Assembly (NCBI RefSeq): GCF_036373705.1
Contig: NC_089853.1
Span: forward strand, 637,001-701,000
Direction: 5' to 3'
DNA from: Amia ocellicauda
Lineage: Eukaryota; Chordata; Actinopteri; Amiiformes; Amiidae
Length of the DNA: 64,000 nucleotides
The translations under genes were made by a program, and so were the position numbers. Within the stretch, counting starts at the first letter, position 1, and each line of letters starts with the position of its first letter. A model generated the notes under the pieces. The model was not told the origin of the DNA and made no database searches. It saw only the letters and a list, made by a program, of their open reading frames with translations. Positions 1 through 11,357 of this stretch are shown one piece after another.

Positions 1-896
1 GTCAGTTGGACTCTTGTCAAACACCCCCATCTGTAGAGGAACTGGTTTGCCGTTGGGATTGAGGAGGCTGCTCCAGCTCTGTGTTCAACAGTGTCCTTCT
101 CTTACAAAGCAGCACAAGACCATTAGATATTCACTGGCCTCTGGTATTGAAATAGTTGCCCACAGTGATGGGGATCTCTTCCCATACATTCAGGGTGTGA
201 GCCCTAGTGACATGTTAAAAGGATAAAATGTAGGAAGGAACCTCTGAAAGACATTCTGCTGGGAGTGTTTAATAGACTTGTATGCATTGTAAAAAAGTAT
301 AGGCTATGTCATGTTTTTTTGTTTTTTAATCTGCACACAAGCTTGTAAACCATACTCTGGATAGAGCTGTGACATGCACAAGTTCAAGCGTGTTACAGAC
401 AAATGCATAATGTCTTCCTATCCGCTATTTGACTAGTAGGTTTATAGCAAACATTGAGTATCAATGCTGTGGGGAAATGCCAGGGGCAGCAACCAGGAGG
501 CAGGACAGCATTAACAGCAGGGACTGTTATATTATAAAGAACGACTGGACACCAACTGTATAGGTTGAACTGTATAGGAAGTTTTATTTGTCCCTGTTAC
601 CATTGCCAGAACATGGCGTCCCTTTTCCGTTGCATGCGTACACACACACGCCCCCAGCATCGTATCCTAGCAACCCAAGCACGACACTCATTCACACAGG
701 AAGACTGAGAACAGAACACGGGACACTTAATAATAATATGCTTAATTACTGAACATAACAGGGACGAAAACACGGCTTCTTAAATTCAGCGGAGAATGAA
801 CTGTTCAGTGTTGGCTTTATCTGATCCTATGACCATCTAGGATTAGGATTACATAAACTGTTAGTATAGTTTAATATTGTGCCCTGGTTTAAGTAT
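1..896. other. No supported feature
   Basis: Only short open frames are present, such as plus-strand 14-226, with no recognised family. A CACACACACG microsatellite-like run lies near 630-650. Confidence 0.4.
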
Positions 897-1429
897 TGTG
901 ACGGTGTGAGGGGCACGGCCGGGGTCAGGGCGGATCTTTTAGTGGAGGAGACCACAAAACCTCTCCTCCAAGACTCCAAACCCCGGAAGCCAGCAGGGCT
1001 CCTGATGGCCATAGCCCCGCCCACCACTTCCTCTATGAAAGGAAACAGGAAACAGACCAGTGTGTGCATGCTTGGCTGGGGTAGCAAGCCAAGAATGTGA
1101 GCGTGAGTGTGTGCGTGAGCATTACGGATATTGATTATGAACTTGCCTTATCTCTTTTTTACTTCTGTCTGCCCGGTGTTTGGCTCTGCTGACCCGGGTG
1201 ATTACAGTTGTTATTATTATTATTAGTGTTTGTTTTTCAGTTAGGGACTGTTTATATTTAGTTAGTGCTCAGACACAGCTAGGTTTCTGTTTTGTATGTT
1301 TTCACACTGCACCTGCCATTGAGGGCGTCAATAAACTATCAGCAAGCCTGTTTTGTACCCTCTGTCTGCCTCCCTACTGTGTGTTTCAAGACCAGACCCC
1401 GCCTACAAACAAGCGCTTTTTTTGTGACA
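897..1429 (+). mobile_element. Possible solo LTR
   Basis: Begins TGTGACGGTGTGAGGGGCAC and ends TTTTTTTGTGACA, with an AATAAA at 1329-1334 near the 3' end, a layout like a short LTR. No convincing target duplication is visible, so this is tentative. Confidence 0.3.
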
Positions 1430-1989
1430 GGCCACCCAATCTCTCACAGCATATATTGTATATTGGAAATAGTGCTAAAGTCACTACGAACCGCAGCTTA
1501 TAATACCGCAATGTGATGTGTAAAGAGTCTTGCTTAAAACTGATTGGACAGCGTTCCGTCAGTATGTGAACAAAATATCTTGTTAATGTATATCTAACAC
1601 AATACTGAAACACAATGCTATAATGAGTGAATGCTTCAATTGGATAATTACGTGTAAACTGATGTGTTATTGTGTTTGTTGTTTCTATGTGCAAATGGGT
1701 GCATTGTGTGTCATTCTGTTATAAAAGTGTCAGGAATATGAAACACTGGTCATGTGTGAGCTACTGCATGCCAGTATACATAGAGACAATGCTTAAGCTG
1801 TGAAGAGCAGATGATGGATAAATAACAGTTCCAGAGTGAGTGTTATAAGGCACAGTCACCATTGCTCTGTGTTCCCTCTGTTACAGATATACAGATTACC
1901 ACTACTTTATTTTCTGCCCTGCGGAGTCTCCCTCTGAGACCCGTAATGGAACCATTGAGGTCCCTGTTTCATAACTGCATTGCATTGCA
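1430..1989. other. No supported feature
   Basis: AT-rich sequence between the possible LTR and the CR1 fragment. No exon or repeat family recognised. Confidence 0.4.
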
Positions 1990-2420
1990 GTTAGAGAACC
2001 GATGGCAAACTGTGATCACAATATGGTTAGCTTCGAGGCATTCTTTAAAAAAACAAGGACCAAGTCTAAAACAATGGTGTACAATTTTAGAAAAGCAAAC
2101 CTTGAAGGTATGAGGCGGCACTTAGAAGAGGTAGACTGGAGCACATTGGATACAGATTCTGAGAAAATGGATGGTTTTATTTTAGGAATATTCTACTTGA
2201 GGCTCAGGAGCAATTTGTATCAAAACTTAGCAAATTGAGGACCATAAAACATTGGCCAAAATGGTTTAATAGAAATATGCAAAAAAATATCAAGAGAAAG
2301 AAAATGTTGTATAGCGCATACAAAAGGGATGGGGGATGTGCCAACTGACTGGAAGACAGCAAATGTCATACCAATCCACAAGAAAGGGGACAAAACTGAG
2401 CCAGGAAATTACAGACCAAT
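1990..2420 (+). mobile_element. CR1-like LINE fragment, plus orientation, internally deleted
   Basis: Translates [20 protein letters not shown] and [20 protein letters not shown], then jumps at about 2331 to [20 protein letters not shown] and [10 protein letters not shown]. The same segments occur in the CR1 copies at 2522-3851 and 46-49 kb on the minus strand. About 0.7 kb between linker and RT is deleted. Confidence 0.88.
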
Positions 2421-2521
2421 CATTACTCAGTTCTGTTAGTGCATGATGAACAGTTCGATTTTTGTCTCCTAAAATTATGACTTCTGTTTTGTCAGAATTA
2501 AGCATAAGAAATGTTTTTGTC
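2421..2521 (-). mobile_element. Small fragment of a different LINE reverse transcriptase (L2-like)
   Basis: Minus strand reads MTKTFLMLNSDKTEVIILGD, the F-L-x-L-N-x-D-K-T-E block found after the catalytic motif in L2-type fish LINEs. This differs from the CR1 version ([10 protein letters not shown]). It sits exactly between two oppositely oriented CR1 pieces. Confidence 0.6.
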
Positions 2522-3851
2522 AATCGACACCCTCTGTTTCCTGTACATCAACCAGTTCATAATCCATCTACTTACATTACTCTGAATGCCTACAGCTTCC
2601 AATTTGAGGATCAGTCTTTGGTGTGGAACCTTATCAAAAGCTTTTTGGAAATCTAAGTTTATCATATCATATGTTTTCACATGATCTACAGCTGCAGTTG
2701 CATGTTCAAAAAATTCTAATAGATTAGTAAGACATGATCTGCCTCATCTAAACCCATGTTGACTATCTCCAAGAATATGGTTTTCATTAAGATGCTCCTC
2801 TATTTTCTGTCTAATCATTTTTTCCAACATTTTATAGGTGATGCAGGTGAGACTGATTGGTCTGTAATTTCCTGGCTCAGTTTTGTCCCCTTTCTTGTGG
2901 ATTGGTATGACATTTGCTGTCTTCCAGTCAGTTGGCACATCCCCTGTTCTAAGTGTCATTTGGAATATTTGAGTTAGCGGCCTATAAATAATTTCCCTCA
3001 TTTCTTTAAGTACTGTTGGAAATATCCCATCTGGCCCAGGTGATTTGTTTGTTTTTTAATTCTGCTAGTCCCTTTAGTACCTCCTCCTCATTTATCCTGA
3101 TCTCTCTTAGGGTTTGACTGGACTGATTGTTAACCTGTGGCATGTCATCTGTCTTTTCTTTTGTGAAAACCTCTGTGAAATACTCATTTAGAACATTTGC
3201 CACATCTTGTTCATTTTCCAAGATACTTCCATTTTTGTCCTTTATCTGTTTCACTTCCTCCTTTATTGACCTCTTGCTGTTGTAATATTGAAAAAAGCTG
3301 CATTAGTTTTAGCTCCAAGAGCTATGTTTCTTTCTATTTCCCTGATCCCTTTCTTAAGATCTCTTTGCAGCTCAACATATTCTATGTATCTTGTTTTGTC
3401 TCTATCCCTTTTGTATGCGCTATACAACATTTTCTTTGTCTTGATTTTTTTTTGCATACCTCTATTAAACCATTTTGGCCAATGTTTTTCGGTCCTCAAT
3501 TTGCTAAGTTTTGGTACAAATTGCTCCTGAGCCTCAAGTAGTATATTCTTAAAATATAACCATCCATTTTCAACTGACTCTGTATCTAGTGTGCTCCAGT
3601 CTAACTCTTCTAAGTGCCCCCTCATTCCTTCAAGGTTTGCTTTTCTAAAATTGTAGACCATTGTTTTACTTGGTCCTTGTTTTTTGAAAGAATGCCTCAA
3701 AGCTAACCATATTGTAATCACAGTTTGCCATTGGTTCTCTAACTAGTGTCCCTCTGACTCTATCTTGGTCATTTGAAAATATCAAGTCAATACATGCACT
3801 CTCCCTGGTTGGTTCCCTGACAAATTGAGTTAGAAAGCAGTAATTTACCAC
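2522..3851 (-). mobile_element. CR1-like LINE fragment, minus orientation (endonuclease end to mid-RT)
   Basis: Minus strand gives [100 protein letters not shown] and [20 protein letters not shown] in successive broken frames. It is cut at 3851 against the DIRS recombinase and at 2522 within the RT, so neither end is a natural LINE end. Confidence 0.9.
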
Positions 3852-4599
3852 CCTCTGGTGGTGGAACCGTAGCAGACAAACAGCTGGTCAGATTTGCGGC
3901 TCTGCACAGTCCTCTGCATATAGCACCTCAAAGCCTGGACAGGGCAAAGTGTGTACAGTCTGCAGTCCTTGTCCGATGTATGTGGAGGGAGATGGAAAGA
4001 CTCCAGGACAACAGGTTGGTTTATATGGAACGCCGACACGACCTTGGGCAGGAAGCCCGGGTTTGTCCTGAGAGTGACTCTGTTGTTGCTTCCCGAGAAG
4101 ATCAGACAGGCTTTATCCACAGACAAGGCGTGAATTTCACTAATTCTCCTTGCTGACATTATCGCTACAAGGAAAGCTACCTTGAGCGAGAGGAAGAGGA
4201 GCTCCATTGTGAAGATGGAGATGCACCGCTCAGTCCTTTCAGCAGTAATTCCAAGTCCCAGACTGGAATTGTGTCCTTTATTGGTGGTCTCAGGCGTCTC
4301 GCACCCTTCAGAAACTGGATTGCCAGGAAATGGGCTCCTGGAGAGACATTGTCAATTTTATCATGGCAAGCTGAGATAGCAGCCAGATAAACTTTCAGCG
4401 TGGAGGCAGATTTCCCATCTTCAAGCAACTGTTGCAGGAAGCACAGGATTGTCGATCTGGGGCATGACACCAGATCCACACGTTTCTCTATACACCAGTC
4501 CTGGAAGACTGACCACTTGTAAGTATATTGGGCCCTGGTGGAGGGGGCCCTGGTCGACTGCAGCGTTTCCACAATATTAACAGGCAGCCCCAGAGACAT
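3845..4599 (-). pseudogene. DIRS-like tyrosine recombinase, truncated
   Basis: The N-terminal SAM-like core-binding domain reads STRAQYTYKWSVFQDWCIEK, LQQLLEDGKSASTLKVYLAA and ISACHDKI. The catalytic part begins in an overlapping frame: KVAFLVAIMSARRISEIHAL (first catalytic Arg region), DKDCRLYTLCPVQALRCYMQ, SDQLFVCYGSTTRG. It ends there, so the HxxR and Tyr nucleophile segment is missing. Confidence 0.85.
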
Positions 4600-4910
4600 C
4601 AGGCGGTGCCTCTCAGGGCCAAACCCACAACTGCAGCTGTGCTGGGTTGGGGTGCCATAGCAGACCCTCTGCTTGAATCAGCAAAGCCTGTCGAAGCGTA
4701 AGCTGCCATGGGTCCGCGCTGATTATCTGCACCGGCGTCGCAAACCACAATTGTCTCGGCCACTGTGGGGCGATCAAGAGAACTTGAGCTCCTTCCTGGC
4801 GAATCCTCTCCAGTGTCAGTGGAAGAAGTGGCAATGGGGGGAAGGCATATAGCAGTTCCTGCGGCCATGGAAGAGCAATGGAATCCACCCCCAGGGGGCC
4901 GCCTCCCATC

Positions 4911-5787
4911 TCAAGGGAGAACCACAGAGGAGAGTGGGTCATCACCTGTGTAGCGAAGAGGTTGACCCGAGCTCGTCCCAGCCTCTGCCAGATCTGTTAC
5001 ACCACCTGAGGATTCAATCTCCACTCCGAGCTGTCCGGACCTCCCCTGGAGAGAATGTCCACCTCTGTATTGGACACACCCGGCAGGTGTATTGCCCGTA
5101 TGGAGCGGAGATTGTCTTGCACCCACAGGAGAAGTCTGCACGCCACACGATGTAGTCTGGAGAAGTGTAGGCCTCCCTGGGTGGTTGATGTAGGCCACCA
5201 CTGATGTGTTGTCTGTGTGGGACTCCGGTAGAATGTAGAGCATAAAAGTTGACACATGATTTACATGTACTCCTGTGTTTGTGATTTCAGATGAGTGACA
5301 GAGTGTTTATATGCAAAGGAAAATAAACCCCTTTAAAACCCAAGCATGCCTGAAAGTCGCCATTATTGTTAAGGTGTGCAACATCTGTCCGAACCAGGAC
5401 GTGTCTGTCTGCCAGACCATGGTGAAAGTGGTGCAGTGCCTGTCGCACCGCTTGCAGCTCCTGTACGTTGATGTGTGCGGCTGACCAGGGGCCGCTCCAC
5501 ATTCCTTGGACTCCCATCCCTTTCCAGATAGCACCCCAGCCTGTTCCGGAGGTGTCTGTGGTGATGACTTCCTGTCTGTGCGGGCATCCGAGGGGGGAGC
5601 AGAGGTGCAGATTGTTCCGATATCTCCACCAGGACAGTGCCTGCCAGCACGCTGAGGTCACTGTCAGTGGGTGGTGTTTGTGTCTCGCTGGGTGTAGCTT
5701 GTGGGCGTTTACCCAGCGATGTAGAGGACGCATTGTCCTGAGTCCGAGGGAAAGGATTTTTAAGGCGGCTGCCAACAGTCGCAACAT
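4911..5787 (-). pseudogene. DIRS-like RNase H domain, interrupted
   Basis: Part one (5787-5385) reads VITTDTSGTGWGAIWKGMGV, SAAHINVQELQAVRQALHHF and RHVLVRTD. Part two (5255-4911) resumes with DNTSVVAYINHPGRPTLLQ. The two halves of the conserved VRTDNTSVVAYIN motif are separated by about 150 bp (about 5230-5385) of unrelated sequence, an insertion of unknown origin. Confidence 0.8.
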
Positions 5788-5972
5788 TACTTTTGAAAGT
5801 AATTAGTCTAGCCTAGAGTGTCTAGCCTCTTCTGTATTGCATGAGGCAAGACTTCAGTGACTAACAGGAGGACAAGTATTGCTACGGAGTCAAACAGCAT
5901 TCCCGAGAACACCACCGAATGCGTGGATTTGAGAGAGCTCTGCTCCGTGTGAACTGAAAACCATGACCTCTG

Positions 5973-6320
5973 TCATGTGTTCCTCCGCCTGTATCCTGGA
6001 GTCTGTGCAATTGGCCAGTCATCCAGGTTGTTCTGATCCCCTATGACCTGAGGGGGCCAGGACTGAATCCAAGCGTCCATGCAGGGCACCAGTGAGAGGC
6101 TGAACTGCAGCACGCAGAATTTGTACACTTGGTCCTGAAAAGCGAAGCGTAGATATATTCTGTGCATTGGAAGGATGGGGACATGGAAGTAGGTGTCCCT
6201 GACATGAACCAGTTGCCCAGTCAGACTGACTGGAGGATACACTGTGCAGTCATCATGTATCTGATCTCTTCCCTGTGTCTGCAAGTCAAGCACACACCTC
6301 CAATTCTGAAAGCGAATCAT
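5973..6320 (-). pseudogene. DIRS-like reverse transcriptase fragment
   Basis: Contains YFHVPILPMHRIYLRFAFQD, QVYKFCVLQFSLSLVPCMDA and NLDDWPIAQ. These are the D-A-Y-F-H-V-P-I, R-F-A-F and (Y)LDDW blocks of DIRS/Pao-like RTs, with the first Asp changed (T-Y-F-H) and an internal deletion before the LDD motif. Confidence 0.8.
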
Positions 6321-6699
6321 ATCCTCAGAGGGCGGGACGGATGCTTACGGACACGTCTAGCACCAGCAAGTTAACCGTCCACAAAACACGGACGTGTCTG
6401 GACGCATCCCGACGCTTAGCCAGTGGAAACACCCGTTAAACCGCCCGGGGGCGTCCGCCAGTGGAAACGGGGCATCAGTCCACCTGTTGTGTTGTACAGC
6501 TTATTTCTCTTGCATTACTGCAATCTCCTGAGCCAGAGTTCTTGCCCTTCTGGGCATCCGACAGTAGTGGTCAGCACTCCTCTGAGAAGGGCCAGAGTGG
6601 AAACGGAGGTCGTATCCATGGCTCATTGTCTTCTGTCTCTGGGGACATTCTCCCTGCAGTTTAGCCAGGGGGGTTGCAGGGCTAGCCTCTACCATTAGG

Positions 6700-7480
6700 T
6701 TTCAAGCTGAAAAGTCTATTTTTACCCTTGGCCTGTGTCTGGCCTCTGGTATGCTGGTAACTTTTTTTTTTTTTTTAACCACTGTATGCCCTGAGGGTAG
6801 GGCCAGTGGCGCGACCAGGGCTGTCTTCTTGGCTGTTTCCTTTGCCCTTTGCCCGAAAGTTTGACAAGGTGTAATTGATACATTGAGGAGGATGGATATC
6901 TCCTCCTGTAAGGGCAGGTGATGGAGGCCTTCCATCAGTCCTGTACCAATTTCCTCTCGTTCAGATCACATTTGGTGCTGGGTGGCCATAGCTACTGTCC
7001 AAACTCTCCCACTTGACGTTTGAAGCAGCAGTGTTTGAACTCATTCTCCTCCTCCCTCGCCCGAGGGGGCGCAAACCCCTGTCTCCTCCTAGGGGGAGAC
7101 CAGTGTATTTGCCATGGCGGAGTGTGTCTGGGGGAGAATTAGAGAATGTGAGTGCCTGCTCGCTGGCGATCACCATCTTGGGGAGAGTCTCTCCGGGGAG
7201 TGCCTGCATAGCGGGGGGGGTGAAGCCAATTGCTCTCTAGCTGGGACGATGACAGCCCAAAAAGGAGCTAAAATCCTCTTCTCCCAGCTCCTCACAACAG
7301 ATCATGGGTCTGTGTGCAGGTTCATATCCACCTCCGGGGTGATATTGATGTGTCGATGTCGAGAATGGAGCTTTCGACGTGAGGTAGGGAGGGAAGCACA
7401 ATCCGTAGATCGAGTCTCCTGAGAGACACTCTCCCTCCCTGAATAGCTTGATGGGGAGTAGGTGAGATCCATGGATCAAG
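6700..7480 (-). pseudogene. Probable DIRS gag remnant
   Basis: Broken frames on the minus strand include QALPGETLPKMVIASEQALT and CEELGEEDFSSFLGCHRP. Position 5' of the RT fits gag, but no family motif is secure. At 7375-7660 there are repeated GAGTCTC/GAGACACTCTC blocks and GTCGATATCGATGTGTCGA-like palindromic steps. Confidence 0.4.
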
Positions 7481-7690
7481 TCTCAGGCAAGACACTCTCC
7501 TCTCCCAGTGTCGAATTTGATATAGGATAAAGGAGGCGTGATCCGAAGATCGAGTCTCAGTGAGACACTCTCTCTGTTGACGGATGTCGATATCAATGTG
7601 TCGACGTCAATGGACGTCGAGGTCGATATCGATGTGTCGATTGATCTCAAAGTCGTCCATGTTGAGTGCAGGGATCTGCAGTGTCTGTCC

Positions 7691-8460
7691 TTATACTCCT
7701 GGCATTGAGGTACAAACATTTCAGGACTTTCCTACTAGCAGTTTCCCTTTGTTTTCTTTCCTTAGTGGAACATCTCCCAGTGACCTGCCCCCCTGTTCCC
7801 TAGTTTAAAAGATTCTCAATTACTCTGCACATACGCTCTCCCAATGCATTAGTCCAATGTGGACCATGACCAGTGGATTCCCCCCGGCTTTGGCCAGTAG
7901 CCCGTCTACTAGTTTAGGGAGATCTGCAACCTGAGCACCAGACAGCCAAGATACCATGAGTGTCTCCTTATCACTAGAACACACTGTGTAATCTCCTACT
8001 ATAACTACCTCCCTGTTCTGGGGGGGAGTGGGCACCATGGTGCTCTGGTGCTCAACTGCCCCCCCATCACCCTCTGAGCCATCACTGTCCAACTCGGTGT
8101 CCAGCAGTTGGAACCTGTTGGGCATTTCCAGCTCTTGGGGCATCTAGGGGTTGTGCGCACCCTTTTCTGTGATTACAACCTACTGTAACCCAGCAGTTCT
8201 GTACACTTTCCTGCTCTACGGTCTCAACTCTCCTAGGTTTTGGCGTGCACACTATCTCTCTCATGGGCTGATTGACCAATTCTTCTATATCACTAATACA
8301 GCGCAGATCAACAAGCTGACCCTCATGATCACGAACCTTGATCTCAGGATTTCAACCTGTCGACAACGTTCACAAATGAAACCTTCTTGGATGAGTTCAT
8401 CCAGGAAGACAATCATTCTGCAAACCTGACACTGTAGTGGCCACATGCTTCTAAATGTTA
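7691..8460 (-). mobile_element. CR1-like LINE 5' portion (ORF1 with zinc-finger and esterase-like parts)
   Basis: Minus strand has a Cys-rich motif (CQVCRMIVFLDELIQEGFIC followed by ERC), then NRFQLLDTELDSDGSEGDGG, REVVIVGDYTVCSS and WLSGAQVADLPKLVDGLLAK, typical of CR1 ORF1. The stretch 7691-7860 aligns by eye to 49090-49280 of the intronic CR1 copy. It lies on the far side of the DIRS element from the 2522-3851 fragment, in the same orientation. Confidence 0.75.
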
Positions 8461-8934
8461 GTTTTTTTTTTTTTTTTCGTTTTTTTTTTCCCAAGTCTCT
8501 TAAAGTCCTAGTCAACTACTTAACTTTTTGTCACAGAGAAACAGCGCAGCTCTTTCTCAACAGCTGCTTTAAGTACCTTTTGTCTACCTGCCCCCAATTC
8601 ACACCTAACTGGCCCCAGCTGGCTCCTCCTGCAACAGAATTCCTGCTAGTCCTAGACAAAATCTCCCTTCTACAACCTGTTTACTTTCACCAACTCAGCA
8701 GCTGAACTGAATTGACTTCAATTTAGGCAAACTACAGACAATGCTAACTTCAATTAAGGCAAACTTAAAACAAAATGAGCAATGCTAAGACTGGTCTGAA
8801 ACTAGTCAAACAACAAGATGGCTGCCTCTCACCTGTACTCTCCTGTGTCTGTCTGTGGCAACTTGTAAATACTTCTATTTTGTAATAGTTCCTAGATTCC
8901 TAGATATCATCATGATATTGACAAAACAACCTAG

Positions 8935-9593
8935 ATGTGTCAATATTTGACGATCCTTTACAAAGTTGTTCAAGCTCTGTTCAGTTCCTTAGGGAGCATT
9001 GATAGACAGCAATCTTCAAGTCATGACACAGATGTTCAGTTGGATTTAGGTCTAGGTTCTGACTGGGCCACTTGAGGACCTTTACCTCTGTCTTCCTTAT
9101 CTGCTCCAGTGTAGTTCTGGCTGTGTGCTTTGGTCCTTAGTGAACTTGGTTGGTCACAGTTTCAGCTTTTTTGCAGAGGGATGCAATTTTTCCTCAAGGA
9201 CTTTTCTGTACTTTGCTCCATGAATTACCCTTATATCCTGACAAGTGCTCTTTTGAAAGCTCCTTGGTGCTTTGAAATGGAATGAACTGAATTAAAATGT
9301 GTGACAAGGAACCTACAGGAACTGCTGAATTGATCCTGAAATCTTGTGAATCACTACAATTTAACACAGGTGCAGGCTACTAAACTTGATATGTGATTTT
9401 GAAGATTTTTTAGGATTTACTATTACAAGGAGAGTGGACATGTATCCAACCAAGCAATTTCAGTTTTTATTTTTAATTAATTATCTACAATATTGTGTTC
9501 ACTTGGAAGTTGTGGGGTGGAATGTGTATTTTAATTCCAGGCTATAAGGCAATAAAAGGTGAAGGGGGTGTAGACTTTCTATAGGCACTATAT
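8935..9593. mobile_element. Tc1/mariner-type element remnant
   Basis: Contains a noncoding-strand match to a common fish Tc1-type transposase segment (TTGGATTTAGGTCTAGGTTC, TGACTGGGCCACTTGAGGAC). The right end TAGACTTTCTATAGGCACTA corresponds to the known terminal motif CCTATAGAAAGTCTACA. The left terminus and most of the transposase are missing. Confidence 0.65.
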
Positions 9594-10118
9594 AGGTTCA
9601 CAGAATATGAATACAAAAAACAACCCGTCCCTTTAAGACTGTAAAATAGTGCCTGGTAAAAGTTCATAAAAACACTTAATCCCACAACACAGCAACCACA
9701 TAAGGATGGGTCTTCCCAGGATTATTACATCATCCTCAGCAGAAGAACCATGTTTTAATGTGAGATAGAGAAGTCCCATTGAGAATCACACCCCCACCCA
9801 ATCATATGATGATGAAAACAAACAATAACATTTCAGCTGGCTCAAGATACCCAGTTGATAGATTGAACTAGTTTAAAATGAAACTAGCAATAAGTGGATC
9901 TATAAACGCATACAGAGACTGATACACATCAAAGTATATGTGTGACTGTGGGATAATTATACAAATCAAAGTAGCATTTCATCCTAATATGTATTTTATG
10001 GTTAGTTTGTCTGAATTCAGACTAAGTGTGACCTCATCTCTCCCTCCCTCAACAAAGGTGAATGCAGACCTGTTAATTGAACAGCTTCGTCAATCTATTG
10101 GGCCAAATATGAAACATC
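9594..10118. other. No supported feature
   Basis: AT-rich flank between the Tc1-type remnant and the SINE. Nothing else recognised. Confidence 0.4.
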
Positions 10119-10420
10119 GGGGGACAGCATGGTGGTGTGGTAGTTAGTGCTGCTGCCTCACAGCTCCATTGGTCCTGGGTTCAAGTCCTGGCTCGGGGTG
10201 TCTGTCTGTGTGGAGTTTGCATGTTCTCCCTGTGTCCGCATGGGTTTTCTCCAGGCACTCTGGTTTCCTTCCAAAGACATGCAGGTTAGGTGAATTGGCC
10301 ATGATAAATTGCCCTGTATGTCTCTGTGTTGTGCAGTGATGGCCTTGTGTCCTGTCCTGGGTGTATTCCTGCCTTGCTCCCTATGCCTGCAGGGTCAGCA
10401 GTTTAAAAAACAGATGGATA
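10119..10420 (+). mobile_element. tRNA-derived SINE
   Basis: Starts GGGACAGCATGGTGGTGTGG, with a tRNA-like A box there and a B box GGGTTCAAGTCC at 10177-10188, then the widespread fish SINE body (TGTGTGGAGTTTGCATGTTC, CAAAGACATGCAGGTTAGG). It is flanked by direct repeats AAACATC (10112-10118 and 10421-10427). It is not a functional tRNA. Confidence 0.85.
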
Positions 10421-10660
10421 AAACATCAGTGAAGGTGTAACTTTACTATCTTAACTTCAAACAACAACATCAAAACACAACTCTCTGGCTCAATGAAAAC
10501 AGGACCTGTGGTTTGCAATGGTTTACAGTTTATTTATCAGTTTAGCAGAGGTCAGGTGTGAACATAGCTGTTCAATGTGCAGGAAACATTCACAGATCCA
10601 CCTGTCAATATGCTGTACAGTCTCAATAACAGCAACACCATTGTGCTGACAAAATGCATT

Positions 10661-10666
10661 TTTATT
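10661..10666 (-). terminator. Candidate polyadenylation signal of the mucin gene
   Basis: AATAAA on the minus strand, 424 bp after the stop codon, the first good signal downstream. The intervening 3' UTR is strongly purine-rich on the mRNA strand (pyrimidine-rich on plus, 10690-11160). Confidence 0.5.
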
Positions 10667-11089
10667 AAAGCTGACCGTTGGCTAAATCTATTAGATATAA
10701 TTTTTCTTCTGTCTAAATCTCTACTTTCTATTATTAGTTTTTCCCACTTCCTTCTTGTTCTCATCAATCTCTCTGTCTCTTTCTTATTGTCCCTTCCTAT
10801 GTCTCTCCTCTCCTGTCCTAGCTGTCCTGTCTCTTTTGTCATTGCTTTCCAGGCTGTTTCTGTCATTGTTTCCTGTCTTTTCTTTGTCTCTCTGTCTCTG
10901 TGTTGGTCAGTGTTGTTTCTCTGTCTCTGCTGGTCTCTCTGTTCTTGTCTCTCTGTCTCTGCTGGTCTCTCTGTCCTTGTCTTAATTACCCTTCTATTCT
11001 TTTTCTACATATTGCTACTTATTTCTCATGTCTTTGTCTCATTTTATTCGTATTTGTCTTATTGGTCCTTGTTACTCTTATTGCCCCGG

Positions 11090-11357
11090 TTATTCTTCTT
11101 TCCCTTGGTCTCCAGTCTTCCTTGTCGTCTCTGTTGCTCTTGGTCCCTTTTTTTGCCCCCCCTGGTCTGGGCTAAGGAGCAGGCCATCGTACTGGCCCTG
11201 GCAGTGGGTGTCCTTGCAGGCGCACTCCTCGATGTAGATGTAGGTGTACGGGGCGGAAGAGCCGTTGGCGCACTGCAGGGTGACGTTCCTTTGGCTGGTC
11301 CGGGTCTCCTGGCAGCAGCTGCACTTGTGCTCCATGGAGCTGGCCTCAGAGGAGTAC
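11090..11357 (-). CDS. muc5b-like: Mucin exon 48: end of CT cystine knot and stop
   Basis: Encodes [40 protein letters not shown] and [12 protein letters not shown], the second half of the CTCK domain through which gel-forming mucins dimerise in the ER. A basic, Gly/Lys-rich tail ([19 protein letters not shown]...) of about 35 residues precedes the TAA at 11090-11092. Intron 47 before it is 3 kb because of the fold-back element. The C-terminal tail is not conserved in my recollection of the family, so the exact stop is slightly less sure than the domain. Confidence 0.88.

Larger units (their letters stand above)
3852..7690 (-). mobile_element. Degenerate DIRS-like (tyrosine-recombinase) retrotransposon
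   Basis: On the minus strand, from high to low coordinates, come a gag-like region (about 7480-6700), RT (6320-5973), RNase H (5787-4911) and a tyrosine recombinase (4599-3845). That gene order and an RT ending in a LDDW motif define DIRS-type elements, which integrate by recombinase rather than integrase. Many frameshifts are present, and the recombinase lacks its C-terminal catalytic H-R-Y portion because the element stops at 3851. Terminal repeats were not found. Confidence 0.85.

Noticed and set aside
14..226. Short plus-strand open frame at the left edge
   Set aside because: No recognised motif, no splice context, and small enough to arise by chance.
10119..10200. tRNA gene
   Set aside because: A and B boxes are present but the body is the tRNA-related head of a SINE with flanking direct repeats, and no cloverleaf is preserved.
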